Of a DNA stretch of 64,000 nucleotides, positions 1 to 8,641 are shown piece by piece; position 1 is the stretch's first letter, and each line of letters starts with the position of its first letter. Where the stretch lies: the NCBI GenBank assembly GCA_964499985.1, contig CAZCMX010000003.1, forward strand, positions 3,888 through 67,887, read 5' to 3'. This stretch comes from UBA5734 sp964499985 (lineage in GTDB: Bacteria; Bacillota; Clostridia; Saccharofermentanales; UBA5734). The translations under genes were made by a program, and so were the position numbers. A model generated the notes under the pieces. That model was not told the DNA's origin. It searched no databases and saw only the letters and a list, made by a program, of their open reading frames with translations.

Positions 1-180
1 GCCCTTGGAGTTCAGGAACGTGATTTTCACATCAGACTTTGCCGCAGGTGCAGCGGTGGTTTCGCCAGCCGTCGTTTCGGCAGGCACAGCGGTGGTGGCC
101 TGGCTGGCACAACCGGCCAGCAGGGTGGCAAACAGGGCAACGATCAGAACGAGAGACATCCATTTTTTCATGTTCTTCAT
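1..180 (-). CDS. Sugar ABC transporter substrate-binding lipoprotein, N-terminal fragment
   Basis: The minus strand opens at an ATG at 180 with a GGAGG ribosome site just upstream and runs off the window edge after 60 codons. The protein starts with a lipoprotein signal peptide (two Lys, a hydrophobic stretch, lipobox LLAGC) and a Thr/Ala-rich linker, then begins a beta strand of the form VKITFLNSKG, typical of family 1 extracellular solute-binding proteins. It lies 44 bp downstream of the GH32 hydrolase and probably delivers sucrose or fructo-oligosaccharides to an importer outside the window. The substrate is inferred only from the neighbours; the lipoprotein call is firm. Confidence 0.75.
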   Translation of the reverse strand, partial: MKNMKKWMSLVLIVALFATLLAGCASQATTAVPAETTAGETTAAPAAKSDVKITFLNSKG

Positions 181-224
181 GCTTCCTCCATATCATTTTT
201 CGTTTTGGCATAGACAGGCCGGGG

Positions 225-1391
225 TCAGTCCAGGATGATTGCATCTCCGGTCAGGTCTTGGACGGTGACAGTGGCTTCACCCTCGACCATCAACTGGTCA
301 TAAGGCTGGCGGGCAAAAAGCAATTGGTGACAGGCGAGCAGCCCGTCATCGGCAAATACCTCTATGTTCGTCCGGTCCAGGAATAACGTGAGCGAGCAAG
401 ATCGATTGCTCGTGCGGCTGATTCTGACTCGGCTAAACACATCATCGGGTGTCTCGGGCCAAAAGATGTCTTGGGTCGCTGCATGGCGGTCGAGAATAAG
501 TTCATTGTCATCGTTCAGCTGGATCGACCAGTGCTCATCGCAGTCATTGCTCAAGCGCAACTGGAAGGCCCCCTGAGCCTGGATCCGGATCACCGCTGGA
601 TTGGCCAGGGGACTTATGGTGCCTGGCTGATCGCTCACCGGGGTGGGTTTTGCAGCGCTCAGCCTGGATAAATCAGGCCAGGGACTGGCTGCCAGGCGCA
701 AGCCTTGGCTGGTCGCAAGCAGGCGCAAGGCCCGGGGATAAGTCATTTGGCCCCTATAGTGCTGCGTCGGCAGGCTCGTCGCGTAGTCCCAATTACTGCC
801 CCAGCCGATGACGAGCGGAAAGGGGATGCCGGCGAAAGACACTGCCGCATAATTGTCCAAGCCAGGGTCCAGCCAGATAGGGGCTGCTTCCGGCTGGGTG
901 CATTGNNNNNNNNNNNNNNNNNNNNNNNNNNNNNNNNNNNNNNNNNNNNNNNNNNNNNNNNNNNNNNNNNNNNNNNNNNNNNNNNNNNNNNNNNNNNNNN
1001 NNNNNTCATATTGAAAATGGATGCCATCGTTCGACCAGGCAATGTGCTGAGCCTGGGGTCTGTCGCCTGTCAGCGTATAAAACAGGAGCAGCGGTGGATG
1101 TTCTGTCGTTCCCAGACCAGAGCGATTGTCGGCATCATACCAGGCTGACCCGGAAAAAAACATGCCATCGGCATCTGGGGTCAGGGCGATCGGAAGTTCC
1201 TGCCAATGGATCAGGTCATCGCTGACCGCATGCAGCCAGTGCATGGGACCCCAGCGGACATCGTGCGGATAGTGCTGGGCGAAAAGATGGTACTGTCCTT
1301 TGTAATAAACCAGGCCGTTCGGATCGTTGATCCAGCCTTGGCGGGGCGTGAAATGGTAAACAGGACGGATATCTGGTTCGACTGCTGCCAT
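225..1391 (-). CDS. GH32 beta-fructosidase (sucrose-6-phosphate hydrolase/levanase type), interrupted by assembly gap
   Basis: Hydrolyses terminal beta-fructosides (sucrose, sucrose-6-P or fructans). The N-terminus carries the family nucleophile motif WINDPNG (Asp23), then the WGPMHW and FSGSAW blocks of the five-bladed propeller. The 34 unknown residues fall exactly where the RDP motif and the acid/base E-C-P motif should be, so the catalytic core cannot be verified; the part after the gap resumes at the LDPGLDNYAA strand and continues into the C-terminal beta sandwich. No signal peptide, so it probably acts inside the cell. A GAGGAGG ribosome site precedes the start. It sits between a LacI regulator upstream and a sugar-binding lipoprotein downstream, i.e. 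a sucrose/fructan operon. Sucrose-6-P versus fructan cannot be separated here. Confidence 0.88.
   Translation of the reverse strand: MAAVEPDIRPVYHFTPRQGWINDPNGLVYYKGQYHLFAQHYPHDVRWGPMHWLHAVSDDLIHWQELPIALTPDADGMFFSGSAWYDADNRSGLGTTEHPPLLLFYTLTGDRPQAQHIAWSNDGIHFQYXXXXXXXXXXXXXXXXXXXXXXXXXXXXXXXXXXQCTQPEAAPIWLDPGLDNYAAVSFAGIPFPLVIGWGSNWDYATSLPTQHYRGQMTYPRALRLLATSQGLRLAASPWPDLSRLSAAKPTPVSDQPGTISPLANPAVIRIQAQGAFQLRLSNDCDEHWSIQLNDDNELILDRHAATQDIFWPETPDDVFSRVRISRTSNRSCSLTLFLDRTNIEVFADDGLLACHQLLFARQPYDQLMVEGEATVTVQDLTGDAIILD
906..1005. other. Assembly gap (100 N)
   Basis: Exactly 100 N inside the GH32 gene. Comparison with the usual spacing between the strands on either side suggests the real gap is about 200 bp longer than drawn, so the length is nominal. 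Confidence 0.95.
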
Positions 1392-1465
1392 TGAACTCGC
1401 CTCCTCGCAGAAAGGTGATGGATTTGCCCATGATTGACTGGTGAAAGGTCTGTGGGGTGGAAAAG

Positions 1466-1479
1466 TGGCAACGTTTCCA
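1466..1479 (-). promoter_or_regulatory. LacI/CcpA-type operator upstream of GH32
   Basis: The near-palindrome TGGCAACGTTTCCA (one mismatch pair around AACGTT) lies 75 bp upstream of the GH32 start and between it and the lacI gene. It fits the LacI-family operator pattern with a central CG and also nearly fits a cre box. The most likely ligand is the LacI regulator at 1623-2597, with catabolite control as the alternative. Confidence 0.55.
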
Positions 1480-1622
1480 CATGCGCTTACTATATCACCT
1501 TCACTGAAAAAGGAATAGCTGATTTACAAGAAATTATGATAGAACATTCGAATGACATATTATGCAAAATGCACAATTCAATCACCCGGCGCAAAAGGAC
1601 GGATCGAAGGGGGCCTTGATGA

Positions 1623-2597
1623 TCAGAGGATGGGCTTGAGGGTTTCCCCGGCAAACAATTCGATGTTGATGATTGCATCTTCACCTGCCGCCTGGTTGTT
1701 GATTTTGTCGAGCAGCATTTCGACGCTTTTGCGGGCCATTTTTTCAACGGGCTGCCGGATGGTCGCAAGGATGGGTTTGAAATAGGGATTGTCCTGGATG
1801 CCGTCGAATCCGATGACCTGAAAGTCTTCCGGGCAAGCCCGTCCGCGATCACCCATGGCCTTGATCAGGGCAGCTGCAAAGAGGTCTGATGAAGTCAATG
1901 CACCATCAAAGGGAATGTCTTGGGCGAGAAAGTTCTGGACCACAGTCATTTCCTGGTTCAGCAGAACGGTTTCTTCGTAGACGGTACAGGCGACACCCAG
2001 TTTCAGCGCCTGGCGGACAAAAGCTTCACGCCGGTTGTTGACTTCGGTGGGGACCGGCGATGCACTGCCCAGAAACAGCAGCTTCCGGCAACCTCTCTGA
2101 ACCAGGGCTTGTGCTGCCAGCTCACCACCGTGGCTGTTGTCAGCTGAAACATGGAGAAAACGCGGGGAGATGATGCGATCGATCGTGACAATCGGCAGAT
2201 CGGATTGCGGCTCCGGAAAATCATTGTAGGAAATCATGATGATGCCGGCAACCTGGCTTTTCTGCAGCATTTCAAAATAGCGCAATTCCTTCTCGAGCGC
2301 CTGCTCGGAATTGCACAGAAGCATTTTATAGTCCGCCAAGTAGAGTTCCTGTTCGATAAAATAAGCCAGCTTGGAGAAAAACGGATGCCAGATCGTAGGG
2401 ATGATCAAGCCGACAAAACGGGTCGACTGGTGGCGCAGATTGCGGGCAACGTCATTGGGGACATAATGGAGCGCCTCGACCGCTGCGAGCACTTTTTGCC
2501 TGGTAGATTCCTTGACATATCCTGAATCGTTGAGAACCCGTGAAACGGTGGCCAACCCGACGCCTGCCATTTTGGCGACCTCTTTAATGGTCTGCAT
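1623..2597 (-). CDS. LacI family transcriptional regulator
   Basis: A 324-residue repressor. Residues 3-25 form the LacI helix-turn-helix (TIKEVAKMAGVGLATVSRVL), followed by the hinge (NDVARNLR) and a periplasmic-binding-protein-like sugar domain with the usual IIPTIWHPFF and GFDGIQDNPYFKP blocks; total length is normal for the family. An AAGGAG ribosome site precedes the ATG. It lies directly upstream of the GH32 hydrolase in the same direction and presumably controls it through the palindrome at 1466-1479. The inducer (sucrose, sucrose-6-P or fructose phosphate) is inferred from context only. Confidence 0.92.
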   Translation of the reverse strand: MQTIKEVAKMAGVGLATVSRVLNDSGYVKESTRQKVLAAVEALHYVPNDVARNLRHQSTRFVGLIIPTIWHPFFSKLAYFIEQELYLADYKMLLCNSEQALEKELRYFEMLQKSQVAGIIMISYNDFPEPQSDLPIVTIDRIISPRFLHVSADNSHGGELAAQALVQRGCRKLLFLGSASPVPTEVNNRREAFVRQALKLGVACTVYEETVLLNQEMTVVQNFLAQDIPFDGALTSSDLFAAALIKAMGDRGRACPEDFQVIGFDGIQDNPYFKPILATIRQPVEKMARKSVEMLLDKINNQAAGEDAIINIELFAGETLKPIL

Positions 2598-2690
2598 GAG
2601 ATGCTCCTTGGCGGATCAACTTTGCCATTTAACCCAGGTGGATCCTTCACCTCATCATGCCGAAAGCGGACCAGGACAGCAAGATCAAAT

Positions 2691-3491
2691 CTATTTTTTC
2701 ACCCATTTGTTGTCAATCCATTCATAAGTCCCGCCTGCTTTGTTCACGCTTTTACTGGTATAGAAATCGACAAATTTATCAATGCTGCCTCCATTGAAGG
2801 CGTTTTTATCAATCGATACACCCGATCCAATCGTAATCTTTGTGATGCTGTTGTTAATGAACGCTCTGGGCTCGATCGTCTTGACGGACTCTGGCAGGGT
2901 GATTTCAGTCAGCCCCTTGCCTTGGAAAACACCGGCGGCGATACCGGTCACCGTTACACCGCTGATTGTTCCCGGGATTTCGATAACGGTGCCAGATCCG
3001 GTAAAGGTTGTGATGAAGCTGGATTTGCCATCCAGGCCCAGGCCGTAGTCGCTGGCTGGAACCGTTTCGGCCGGGGGCTCGGTACTGCTCCCTGTATCTT
3101 CACTCGGTGGATTGACGATCAATTGCTCGGCATCTGGCGATCCGTTTGCCATTTGCCAGGTCTTGTCCAGAAGATTCCATTCGAAAACCTTACCTTTTTG
3201 TTGAGGGACAACCGGTTCTGATAAATATCCGGAATCCATCAGTTTGCCAATTCGTGAATCATTGGTTTCCGAAACGACTTCAAACGGGTTCGGGGATGGG
3301 GCATTGAACAGATAATGCTGAGTGGCTGTATTGAGGACGGCAATGTTTTGCCGATCCGTCGCCATCCGGGCTTTTTCGATCAGGGCAGGAACAAATAAAG
3401 CGGCCAAAGCCGCCAGGACACTGAGGATGGCCATGACAACAATCAGTTCGATCAGGGTAAAGCCGGACTTGAGGTCAGTTTTGCTAACCAT
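2691..3491 (-). CDS. Prepilin-like protein with C-terminal BspA-type leucine-rich repeat
   Basis: The N-terminus is a textbook type IV prepilin: short basic leader, cleavage site after Gly10 before Phe11, then FTLIELIVVMAILSVLAAL with the conserved Glu at mature position 5. The central region (about 60-150) is pilin-like, with an Asp/Ser/Pro-rich stretch. Residues about 150-230 match LRR_5/BspA repeats (GVFQGKGLTEITLPESVKTI, then NNSITKITIGSGV). It should be processed by a prepilin peptidase and anchored or assembled outside the cell with the LRR exposed. No pilus assembly ATPase, peptidase or other pilin lies nearby, so it may be a minor pilin or pseudopilin serving a distant machine. Adhesion is an inference from the LRR domain. 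Confidence 0.82.
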   Translation of the reverse strand: MVSKTDLKSGFTLIELIVVMAILSVLAALAALFVPALIEKARMATDRQNIAVLNTATQHYLFNAPSPNPFEVVSETNDSRIGKLMDSGYLSEPVVPQQKGKVFEWNLLDKTWQMANGSPDAEQLIVNPPSEDTGSSTEPPAETVPASDYGLGLDGKSSFITTFTGSGTVIEIPGTISGVTVTGIAAGVFQGKGLTEITLPESVKTIEPRAFINNSITKITIGSGVSIDKNAFNGGSIDKFVDFYTSKSVNKAGGTYEWIDNKWVKK

Positions 3492-3606
3492 GGCACGCTC
3501 CCAGTTGGTTTGAACGACAATATGATGGACAAGGCTATGATTGTCAATTTACAGAAAAACAATCTGACAATCAAGAGGATTATTGCAATTTTCGCTTAAT
3601 ATCCTG

Positions 3607-4410
3607 TTACACGACCGTTTCAGTTTCAGCCTGCACCGGGATCTTGCAGGGACTCGAAGCGCAACAATAGGTCAATGCGCGCCCCTTTTTGCCGCAACAG
3701 GAGATCACCTCCAGCGACCGCAAGATATTCAAAGCGGTCTGGGCTGTGCTGCGGCTGGTCCGGGCTGCTTTGGCATAATCCATACTGGTGAACGGGTCTG
3801 GCAGGCCCGCTGGCAGCAATTGGGCAAAATCGGCCGGGGAATGCAGCCACAGTTCATGGTCCAGGGCGAGGGGCAGACGGTCACTGCGGTGGGAGCCTTT
3901 TTTTCGGTCCGCACTCCAACCGTTCAGCAGCCGGTATTCCTCCAGGTCAATCAGAAGGATCAGGAGCGAGAAATTGGGATGGGTCAAATGGGCTTTGATC
4001 CGGTAGAGCTCACGGAACACATCCGGCGGATTGCCGCGCTTGGGCGACAGCCGGGGATTGCTGACCAGGCCGGTTTGCGGATCGATCCAGAGCAGCCACT
4101 TGCGCGCGGGGATGGGGTAGACGACAGTGACGGGATACTCGGGCAGGAGTGCGGCCAATTTGGCATTGAGCTTGTGGAAATGGCGGGTCTGGATCTCATG
4201 AATCCTGGCACCGTCAAAGCAGTCCACATGGAAGGAACCGATCTTGATCTCTTGGCGAGCCGGATCTGGTTCGATATAAGATTTGACAATCGCATGCAGG
4301 GCTTTTTCGCCGAGTGTGCCGATGCTCGCTGCGGCCAGACCGGAGTTGCCGGATGGTGTGAGACGGGCAAGATAATGCTGGCGCACGCTTTCGAACTGTG
4401 ATTGATCCAT
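3607..4410 (-). CDS. Uncharacterised protein; possible PD-(D/E)XK nuclease-like domain plus winged helix
   Basis: I do not recognise this family by name. The start is set at the ATG at 4410, which has AGGATA six bases upstream; an in-frame ATG 42 bp further upstream lacks a site. The 267-residue product shows Glu35 (GEKALH), Asp63 (FHVDC) and Glu72-x-Gln74 (HEIQT), the spacing of a restriction-nuclease-like core with the common E-x-Q variant. Residues about 210-250 (SMDYAKAARTSRSTAQTAL) read as a winged helix. The C-terminal tail has three Cys. A DNA-acting or regulatory role is inferred; it could equally be an inactive fold. It diverges from the aldo/keto reductase that starts 129 bp away. 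Confidence 0.6.
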   Translation of the reverse strand: MDQSQFESVRQHYLARLTPSGNSGLAAASIGTLGEKALHAIVKSYIEPDPARQEIKIGSFHVDCFDGARIHEIQTRHFHKLNAKLAALLPEYPVTVVYPIPARKWLLWIDPQTGLVSNPRLSPKRGNPPDVFRELYRIKAHLTHPNFSLLILLIDLEEYRLLNGWSADRKKGSHRSDRLPLALDHELWLHSPADFAQLLPAGLPDPFTSMDYAKAARTSRSTAQTALNILRSLEVISCCGKKGRALTYCCASSPCKIPVQAETETVV

Positions 4411-4539
4411 CGCTATCCTATATCCATAGAGATTCTGCTGCCAGTTTAACACAGGAATGAGATTTCTTTGTTAAAATCAAGGCTAGATGAAATGGATCTG
4501 CAGATGTCCGCAATGAATCACTTGTCACGGAGGTGTCCC

Positions 4540-5535
4540 ATGCGTTATCGGGAAATCGGCCAGTCCGGCCTTCTGGGTTCTGTCGTATCATTAGGAACGT
4601 GGGCGGCAGGCGGCGATGCCAGCTGGGGCGGGCGCGACGATGCCCAGGCCATCGAAGCCATCCAGGCGGCAATCGATGCCGGCATCAACTGGATCGACAC
4701 AGCGCCAGCCTATGGTCTCGGCCACAGTGAGCAGCTGGTCGGCCAGGCGATCCGCGGCCGCCGTTCTGAGGTGCTGATCGCCACCAAATGCGGCCTCGTC
4801 TGGGATTCGGATGAGGGAGCATTCCTGATCGAACGTGATGGCAAGCGCTTTTATCGCAATCTGTCGAAAAAGGCCGTGATTGAGGGCGCGGAGCAGAGCC
4901 TGCGTGATCTGGGGACAGACACCATCGATCTGTTTATCACGCACTGGCAGGCCACCGAGCCGTTCAAGACGCCGATCGCCGAGACGATGGAGGCGCTGCT
5001 GGGCTTGAAGCAGGCTGGCAAGATCCGGGCGATCGGCGTGTCCAATGTCACCGCTGAGCACGTGGAGGAGTACCTCAGGTATGGCCGGATCGACCTGATC
5101 CAGCAAAAATATTCCCTGCTCAGCCGTGCTGATGTGGAGGCCAATCTGCTGCCACTATGTGAGCAGCACCAGATCACGCTCCAGGCTTATATGCCGCTGG
5201 AGCAAGGCCTGTTGAGCGGCAAGGTCTCCATGGCGACAATTGTGCCGGATGGGGATGTCCGTAACCGCAATCCCTGGTACAAGCCGGAGAACCGGGTCCA
5301 GGTGCTCGATGTTCTGGAGAGCTGGGCGCCGCTTTGCGAAAAATACCAGTGCGAGATCTCCCACCTGGCGGTCGCCTGGGTCATCGCCCGCTCCGGCCAG
5401 ACCAATGCCCTGTGCGGCGGCCGCAAGGTCGCGCATGTCAAAGAAAATGCCCGGGCCGCGGAGATCATCCTCGACCGGGGCGATCTGGCCCGGATGACTG
5501 ATGACGTCGTCAGGCTGCAACAGGTCATGGGCTGA
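4540..5535 (+). CDS. Aldo/keto reductase (IolS/YhdN-like)
   Basis: NADPH-dependent carbonyl reductase of the AKR TIM-barrel superfamily, 331 residues. The start is the ATG at 4540 because a GGAGGTG ribosome site precedes it; a longer frame begins 72 bp upstream without one. The catalytic set is visible: Asp and Tyr in IDTAPAYG, Lys in IATKCG and His in ITHW, and the NADP site near LCGGRKVAHV. Soluble and cytoplasmic. It stands alone between a divergent hypothetical gene and nagBA. Substrate unknown; sugar or inositol-type aldehydes are plausible by family resemblance. Confidence 0.88.
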   Translation: MRYREIGQSGLLGSVVSLGTWAAGGDASWGGRDDAQAIEAIQAAIDAGINWIDTAPAYGLGHSEQLVGQAIRGRRSEVLIATKCGLVWDSDEGAFLIERDGKRFYRNLSKKAVIEGAEQSLRDLGTDTIDLFITHWQATEPFKTPIAETMEALLGLKQAGKIRAIGVSNVTAEHVEEYLRYGRIDLIQQKYSLLSRADVEANLLPLCEQHQITLQAYMPLEQGLLSGKVSMATIVPDGDVRNRNPWYKPENRVQVLDVLESWAPLCEKYQCEISHLAVAWVIARSGQTNALCGGRKVAHVKENARAAEIILDRGDLARMTDDVVRLQQVMG

Positions 5536-5692
5536 GCGAACCGGCTGGCCAGACTATTCCCGCAGAAATTTGCACAAATTTTCTGATTGCGGGAAGGACG
5601 CTTGCATGCATCCAAAAACGATCATACCTTGATATCAAGATCCTTCGCAAACAACTGCAGCAGTCGCTGACAAATTATTTTGAGGTGTAACG

Positions 5693-6436
5693 ATGAAAAT
5701 CATTTCTGCCCCCGACTATGCCGCCATGAGCCGCAAAGCGGCCAATATCATTTCTGCCCAGGTGATCCTCAAGCCGGACAGCGTGCTCGGCCTGGCGACC
5801 GGATCGACTCCGGTGGGGGTGTATCGTCAGCTGGCAGAATGGTACCACAAGGGTGATCTCGATTTCACCAGAGTCCGTACAGTCAATCTCGACGAATACT
5901 GCGGGCTGTCACCGGAGCATCCGCAAAGCTACCGCCACTATATGGAGACTCATCTGTTCAGCCAGATCAATATCCAGCCAGTCAACACCCATCTGCCCAA
6001 CGGTCTGGCCAGCGATCCTAAGGCCGAATGCACCCGCTATGACCAACTGATCGCGGACCTTGGCGGCATTGACTTACAGCTATTGGGCATTGGCCATAAT
6101 GGCCATATCGGGTTTAACGAACCTGACGAAGCCTTTGGCAAAACCACACACCAGGTCCGGCTCAATCCGCGGACGGTCGAAGCCAATGCCCGCTTTTTTG
6201 AGCATGCTGGCGAGGTGCCCCAATTTGCCTTCACCATGGGCATCCGGGCGATCATGCATGCCAAGAAGATCCTGCTCGTGGTCAATGGCAGTGATAAGGC
6301 CGATATTCTGCGACAAGTTCTGACAGGGCCTGTGACCCCTGCTGTGCCTGGCTCGATCCTGCAGCTGCATCCGGATGTCACGGTTGTGGCCGACGAGTCA
6401 GCCCTGGCCTTGCTGGGCCCGGTCAGATCCTTATGA
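5693..6436 (+). CDS. nagB: Glucosamine-6-phosphate deaminase
   Basis: Converts glucosamine-6-P to fructose-6-P and ammonia, the last step of amino-sugar catabolism. The 247-residue protein carries GLATGSTPVG (phosphate loop), NLDEYCGL (catalytic Asp) and GIGHNGHIGFNEP (His/Glu relay), the full NagB signature. It is shorter than the 266-residue E. coli enzyme, as usual for Gram-positive NagB lacking the allosteric tail. A GAGGTG ribosome site precedes the ATG, and the stop overlaps the start of nagA by four bases (ATGA), so the two are translationally coupled. The 10-bp palindrome TTGATATCAA about 55 bp upstream is a possible operator. Confidence 0.95.
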   Translation: MKIISAPDYAAMSRKAANIISAQVILKPDSVLGLATGSTPVGVYRQLAEWYHKGDLDFTRVRTVNLDEYCGLSPEHPQSYRHYMETHLFSQINIQPVNTHLPNGLASDPKAECTRYDQLIADLGGIDLQLLGIGHNGHIGFNEPDEAFGKTTHQVRLNPRTVEANARFFEHAGEVPQFAFTMGIRAIMHAKKILLVVNGSDKADILRQVLTGPVTPAVPGSILQLHPDVTVVADESALALLGPVRSL

Positions 6437-7620
6437 AAATCGTCAACGGACAGGTCCTGGGCCAGAATTTCGTCTTTGCGCCGCTGGATATCCGCGTTGA
6501 AGCCGATCGGATCAGTGGCCTGGATCTGCGCCAGGATGGGGAAGGGAAGATCCCGGTTGCGGGCAACCTCACCGACCCGTCCGGCCAGTCTGCGGACACC
6601 ATCGATGCGAGCGGTTGCCTGGTCATCCCGGGCCTGGTCGATATCCATATCCATGCCTGCGCCGGCCATGATTTCTGTGACGCCGATACCGAGGGGCTTG
6701 CGGTGATGGCTGGCCATCTGGCCCGGCAAGGCGTGACATCGTTTCTCGGGACCTCGATGGCGCTGGGCGAAGACCGTCTGGCCCGGATTTTCCAGGTTGG
6801 CCAGGCCGCTATCCGGACAGGCATGACGGATGGGGCCCAGCTGCGGGGCATTCACATGGAAGGGCCCTTTTTTGCTGTGGAAAAAAAGGGCGCCCAGGCA
6901 GCCGAGTTCATCATTGATCCGGATGTGGCGCTGTATCAACGGCTGGAGCGGGCTGCGGACCAGCAGATCCGGATTGTCGATGTCGCACCGGAGCGGCCGG
7001 GGGCCCTCGAGCTGGTCCGGTATGCTGCACCACGGACAACCGTCTCGATTGCCCATACGGTAGCCAATTATGAGCAGGCAGCGGCAGCCTTTGCGGCTGG
7101 AGCCAGTCATGTCACGCATTTGTTCAATGCCATGCCGCCGTTCAGCCACCGTGAGCCGGGGGTGGTCGGAGCCGCCAGTGACGCCGGTGTCACAGTGGAG
7201 CTGATCTGCGACGGCGTCCATCTGCACCCCGGTGTGGTCCGTTCGGTGTTCAAATGGTTCGGCAGTGACAAGGTTGTCCTGGTCAGCGACGCGATGCGGG
7301 CTTGCGGGCTCGCCGATGGGTCCTACGATCTGGGCGGCCAGACCGTCCAGGTGGCGGGCAACCGGGCCACCCTGGCCGATGGGACCATTGCCGGCTCGGT
7401 CACGGACCTGATGCAGGGGGTCCGCAATGCGGTGGCATTCGGCGTACCAATCGAAGCTGCGGTCCGGGCGGCAACGGCCAATCCAGCCCGCGTGGCGCGG
7501 ATTGACGATCAGGTCGGTAGCCTGGAAATCGGCAAAAAGGCCGACCTGCTCGTTGTCACACCCGAATTGGAATTGAAAGCGGTGATCATCGGTGGCAGAC
7601 TGGTGGTTGGATCCCGCTGA
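6433..7620 (+). CDS. nagA: N-acetylglucosamine-6-phosphate deacetylase
   Basis: Removes acetate from GlcNAc-6-P, feeding NagB. The 395-residue amidohydrolase shows the metal motif VDIHIHAC, HMEGPF, the metal-binding His in IAHTVAN and THLFNAM, and the catalytic Asp in LVSDAMRACG; length is normal. Its start overlaps the nagB stop by four bases. The gene order nagB-nagA on one transcript fits scavenging of GlcNAc from peptidoglycan or chitin. No PTS or kinase for GlcNAc is visible in the window, so uptake is encoded elsewhere. Confidence 0.95.
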   Translation: MKIVNGQVLGQNFVFAPLDIRVEADRISGLDLRQDGEGKIPVAGNLTDPSGQSADTIDASGCLVIPGLVDIHIHACAGHDFCDADTEGLAVMAGHLARQGVTSFLGTSMALGEDRLARIFQVGQAAIRTGMTDGAQLRGIHMEGPFFAVEKKGAQAAEFIIDPDVALYQRLERAADQQIRIVDVAPERPGALELVRYAAPRTTVSIAHTVANYEQAAAAFAAGASHVTHLFNAMPPFSHREPGVVGAASDAGVTVELICDGVHLHPGVVRSVFKWFGSDKVVLVSDAMRACGLADGSYDLGGQTVQVAGNRATLADGTIAGSVTDLMQGVRNAVAFGVPIEAAVRAATANPARVARIDDQVGSLEIGKKADLLVVTPELELKAVIIGGRLVVGSR

Positions 7621-7659
7621 GATATCCCATCCATTGATCACAGGACTGGAGGTTTTGCC

Positions 7660-8577
7660 ATGAAATCAATTCAACTGGGAAAAAGTGGCCTGACTGTGCC
7701 GCAAATAGCGATTGGCTGCATGCGGATCAACCGCCTCGAGCCAAAGGCCGCCGAGACGTTCATCCGGACCGCACTGGAGGCCGGGGCGAATTTCTTCGAC
7801 CATGCCGATGTCTATGGTGGCGGAACCTGTGAAAGCCAGTTCGCTGCCGCGATCGGCATGAACAGCACGATCCGCGAGACGATGCTGCTCCAGTCGAAAT
7901 GCGGTATCCGCAAGGGGGAATTCGATTTTTCCCGGGAGTATATTCTGGAGTCCGTTGACGATATTCTGAAACGGCTGAAAACGGAATATCTGGATGTCCT
8001 GCTCTTGCACCGGCCCGACGCTCTGGTTGAGCCAGAAGAGGTGGCAGAGGCCTTCACCAGCCTCAGGCAAAGCGGCAAAGTCCGCCATTTTGGGGTATCC
8101 AACCAGAAGCCGATGCAGATCCGGCTGCTGCAAAAGTATCTCAGTCAGCCCATCGTTGCCAACCAGCTCCAACTGAGTATCACCAATGCCACGATGATTT
8201 CCAATGGCATCCATGTCAATATGCTCGATGACACCGCCATCGATCGCGATGGCAGTATCCTCGATTTCTGCCGCCTCGAGGAGATCACCATCCAGCCCTG
8301 GTCACCCTTCCAGTATGGCTTTTTTGAGGGCGTCTTCCTTGGCAGTGACAAGTACCCTGAATTGAACCGGGTCATCGATCAATTGGCTGAACGCTATGCG
8401 GTCCAGCCCGAAACCATCGCGATCGCCTGGCTATTGCGTCATCCGGCCGACCTGCAGCCGGTCATCGGCACCATGAATCTCGACCGCATGCTGGCCTGCA
8501 TCCAGGCGACGGATATCCGCCTGACCCGGACAGAATGGTATGAGATCTTCCGGGCCGCTGGCAATATCCTGCCATAA
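7660..8577 (+). CDS. Aldo/keto reductase (YdhF-like)
   Basis: A 305-residue AKR of the YdhF oxidoreductase type. Catalytic residues are in FFDHADVYGGG (Asp, Tyr), LQSKCGI (Lys) and LLLHRPD (His); the C-terminal NADP-binding block is QPVIGTMNLDRM. A GGAGG site lies 8 bp before the ATG. It follows nagA by 39 bp and may share its transcript, but the function in amino-sugar use is unclear. Transcription is probably ended by the hairpin at 8611-8641. Confidence 0.88.
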   Translation: MKSIQLGKSGLTVPQIAIGCMRINRLEPKAAETFIRTALEAGANFFDHADVYGGGTCESQFAAAIGMNSTIRETMLLQSKCGIRKGEFDFSREYILESVDDILKRLKTEYLDVLLLHRPDALVEPEEVAEAFTSLRQSGKVRHFGVSNQKPMQIRLLQKYLSQPIVANQLQLSITNATMISNGIHVNMLDDTAIDRDGSILDFCRLEEITIQPWSPFQYGFFEGVFLGSDKYPELNRVIDQLAERYAVQPETIAIAWLLRHPADLQPVIGTMNLDRMLACIQATDIRLTRTEWYEIFRAAGNILP

Positions 8578-8610
8578 ACCAATATCACCAGCCGCGCAAC
8601 GGAGAGATCC

Positions 8611-8641
8611 AGGCAGAGGTTTAAACCTCTGCCTGTTTTTT
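8611..8641 (+). terminator. Rho-independent terminator overlapping the 3' end of psuG
   Basis: Perfect palindrome AGGCAGAGG-TTTAAA-CCTCTGCCT followed by TGTTTTTT. It serves the plus-strand aldo/keto reductase. The last codons and the stop of the convergent psuG lie inside the hairpin and its T run. Confidence 0.85.

Noticed and set aside
5560..5592. AGAAATTTG / CAAATTTTCT inverted repeat after the first aldo/keto reductase
   Set aside because: AT-rich, one mismatch, no T run; not convincing as a terminator.
6037..7641. Long open frame of about 534 codons on the minus strand across nagB and nagA
   Set aside because: Antisense to two clear enzymes with strong motifs; composition rich in Arg, His and Gln is typical of shadow frames in GC-rich DNA.
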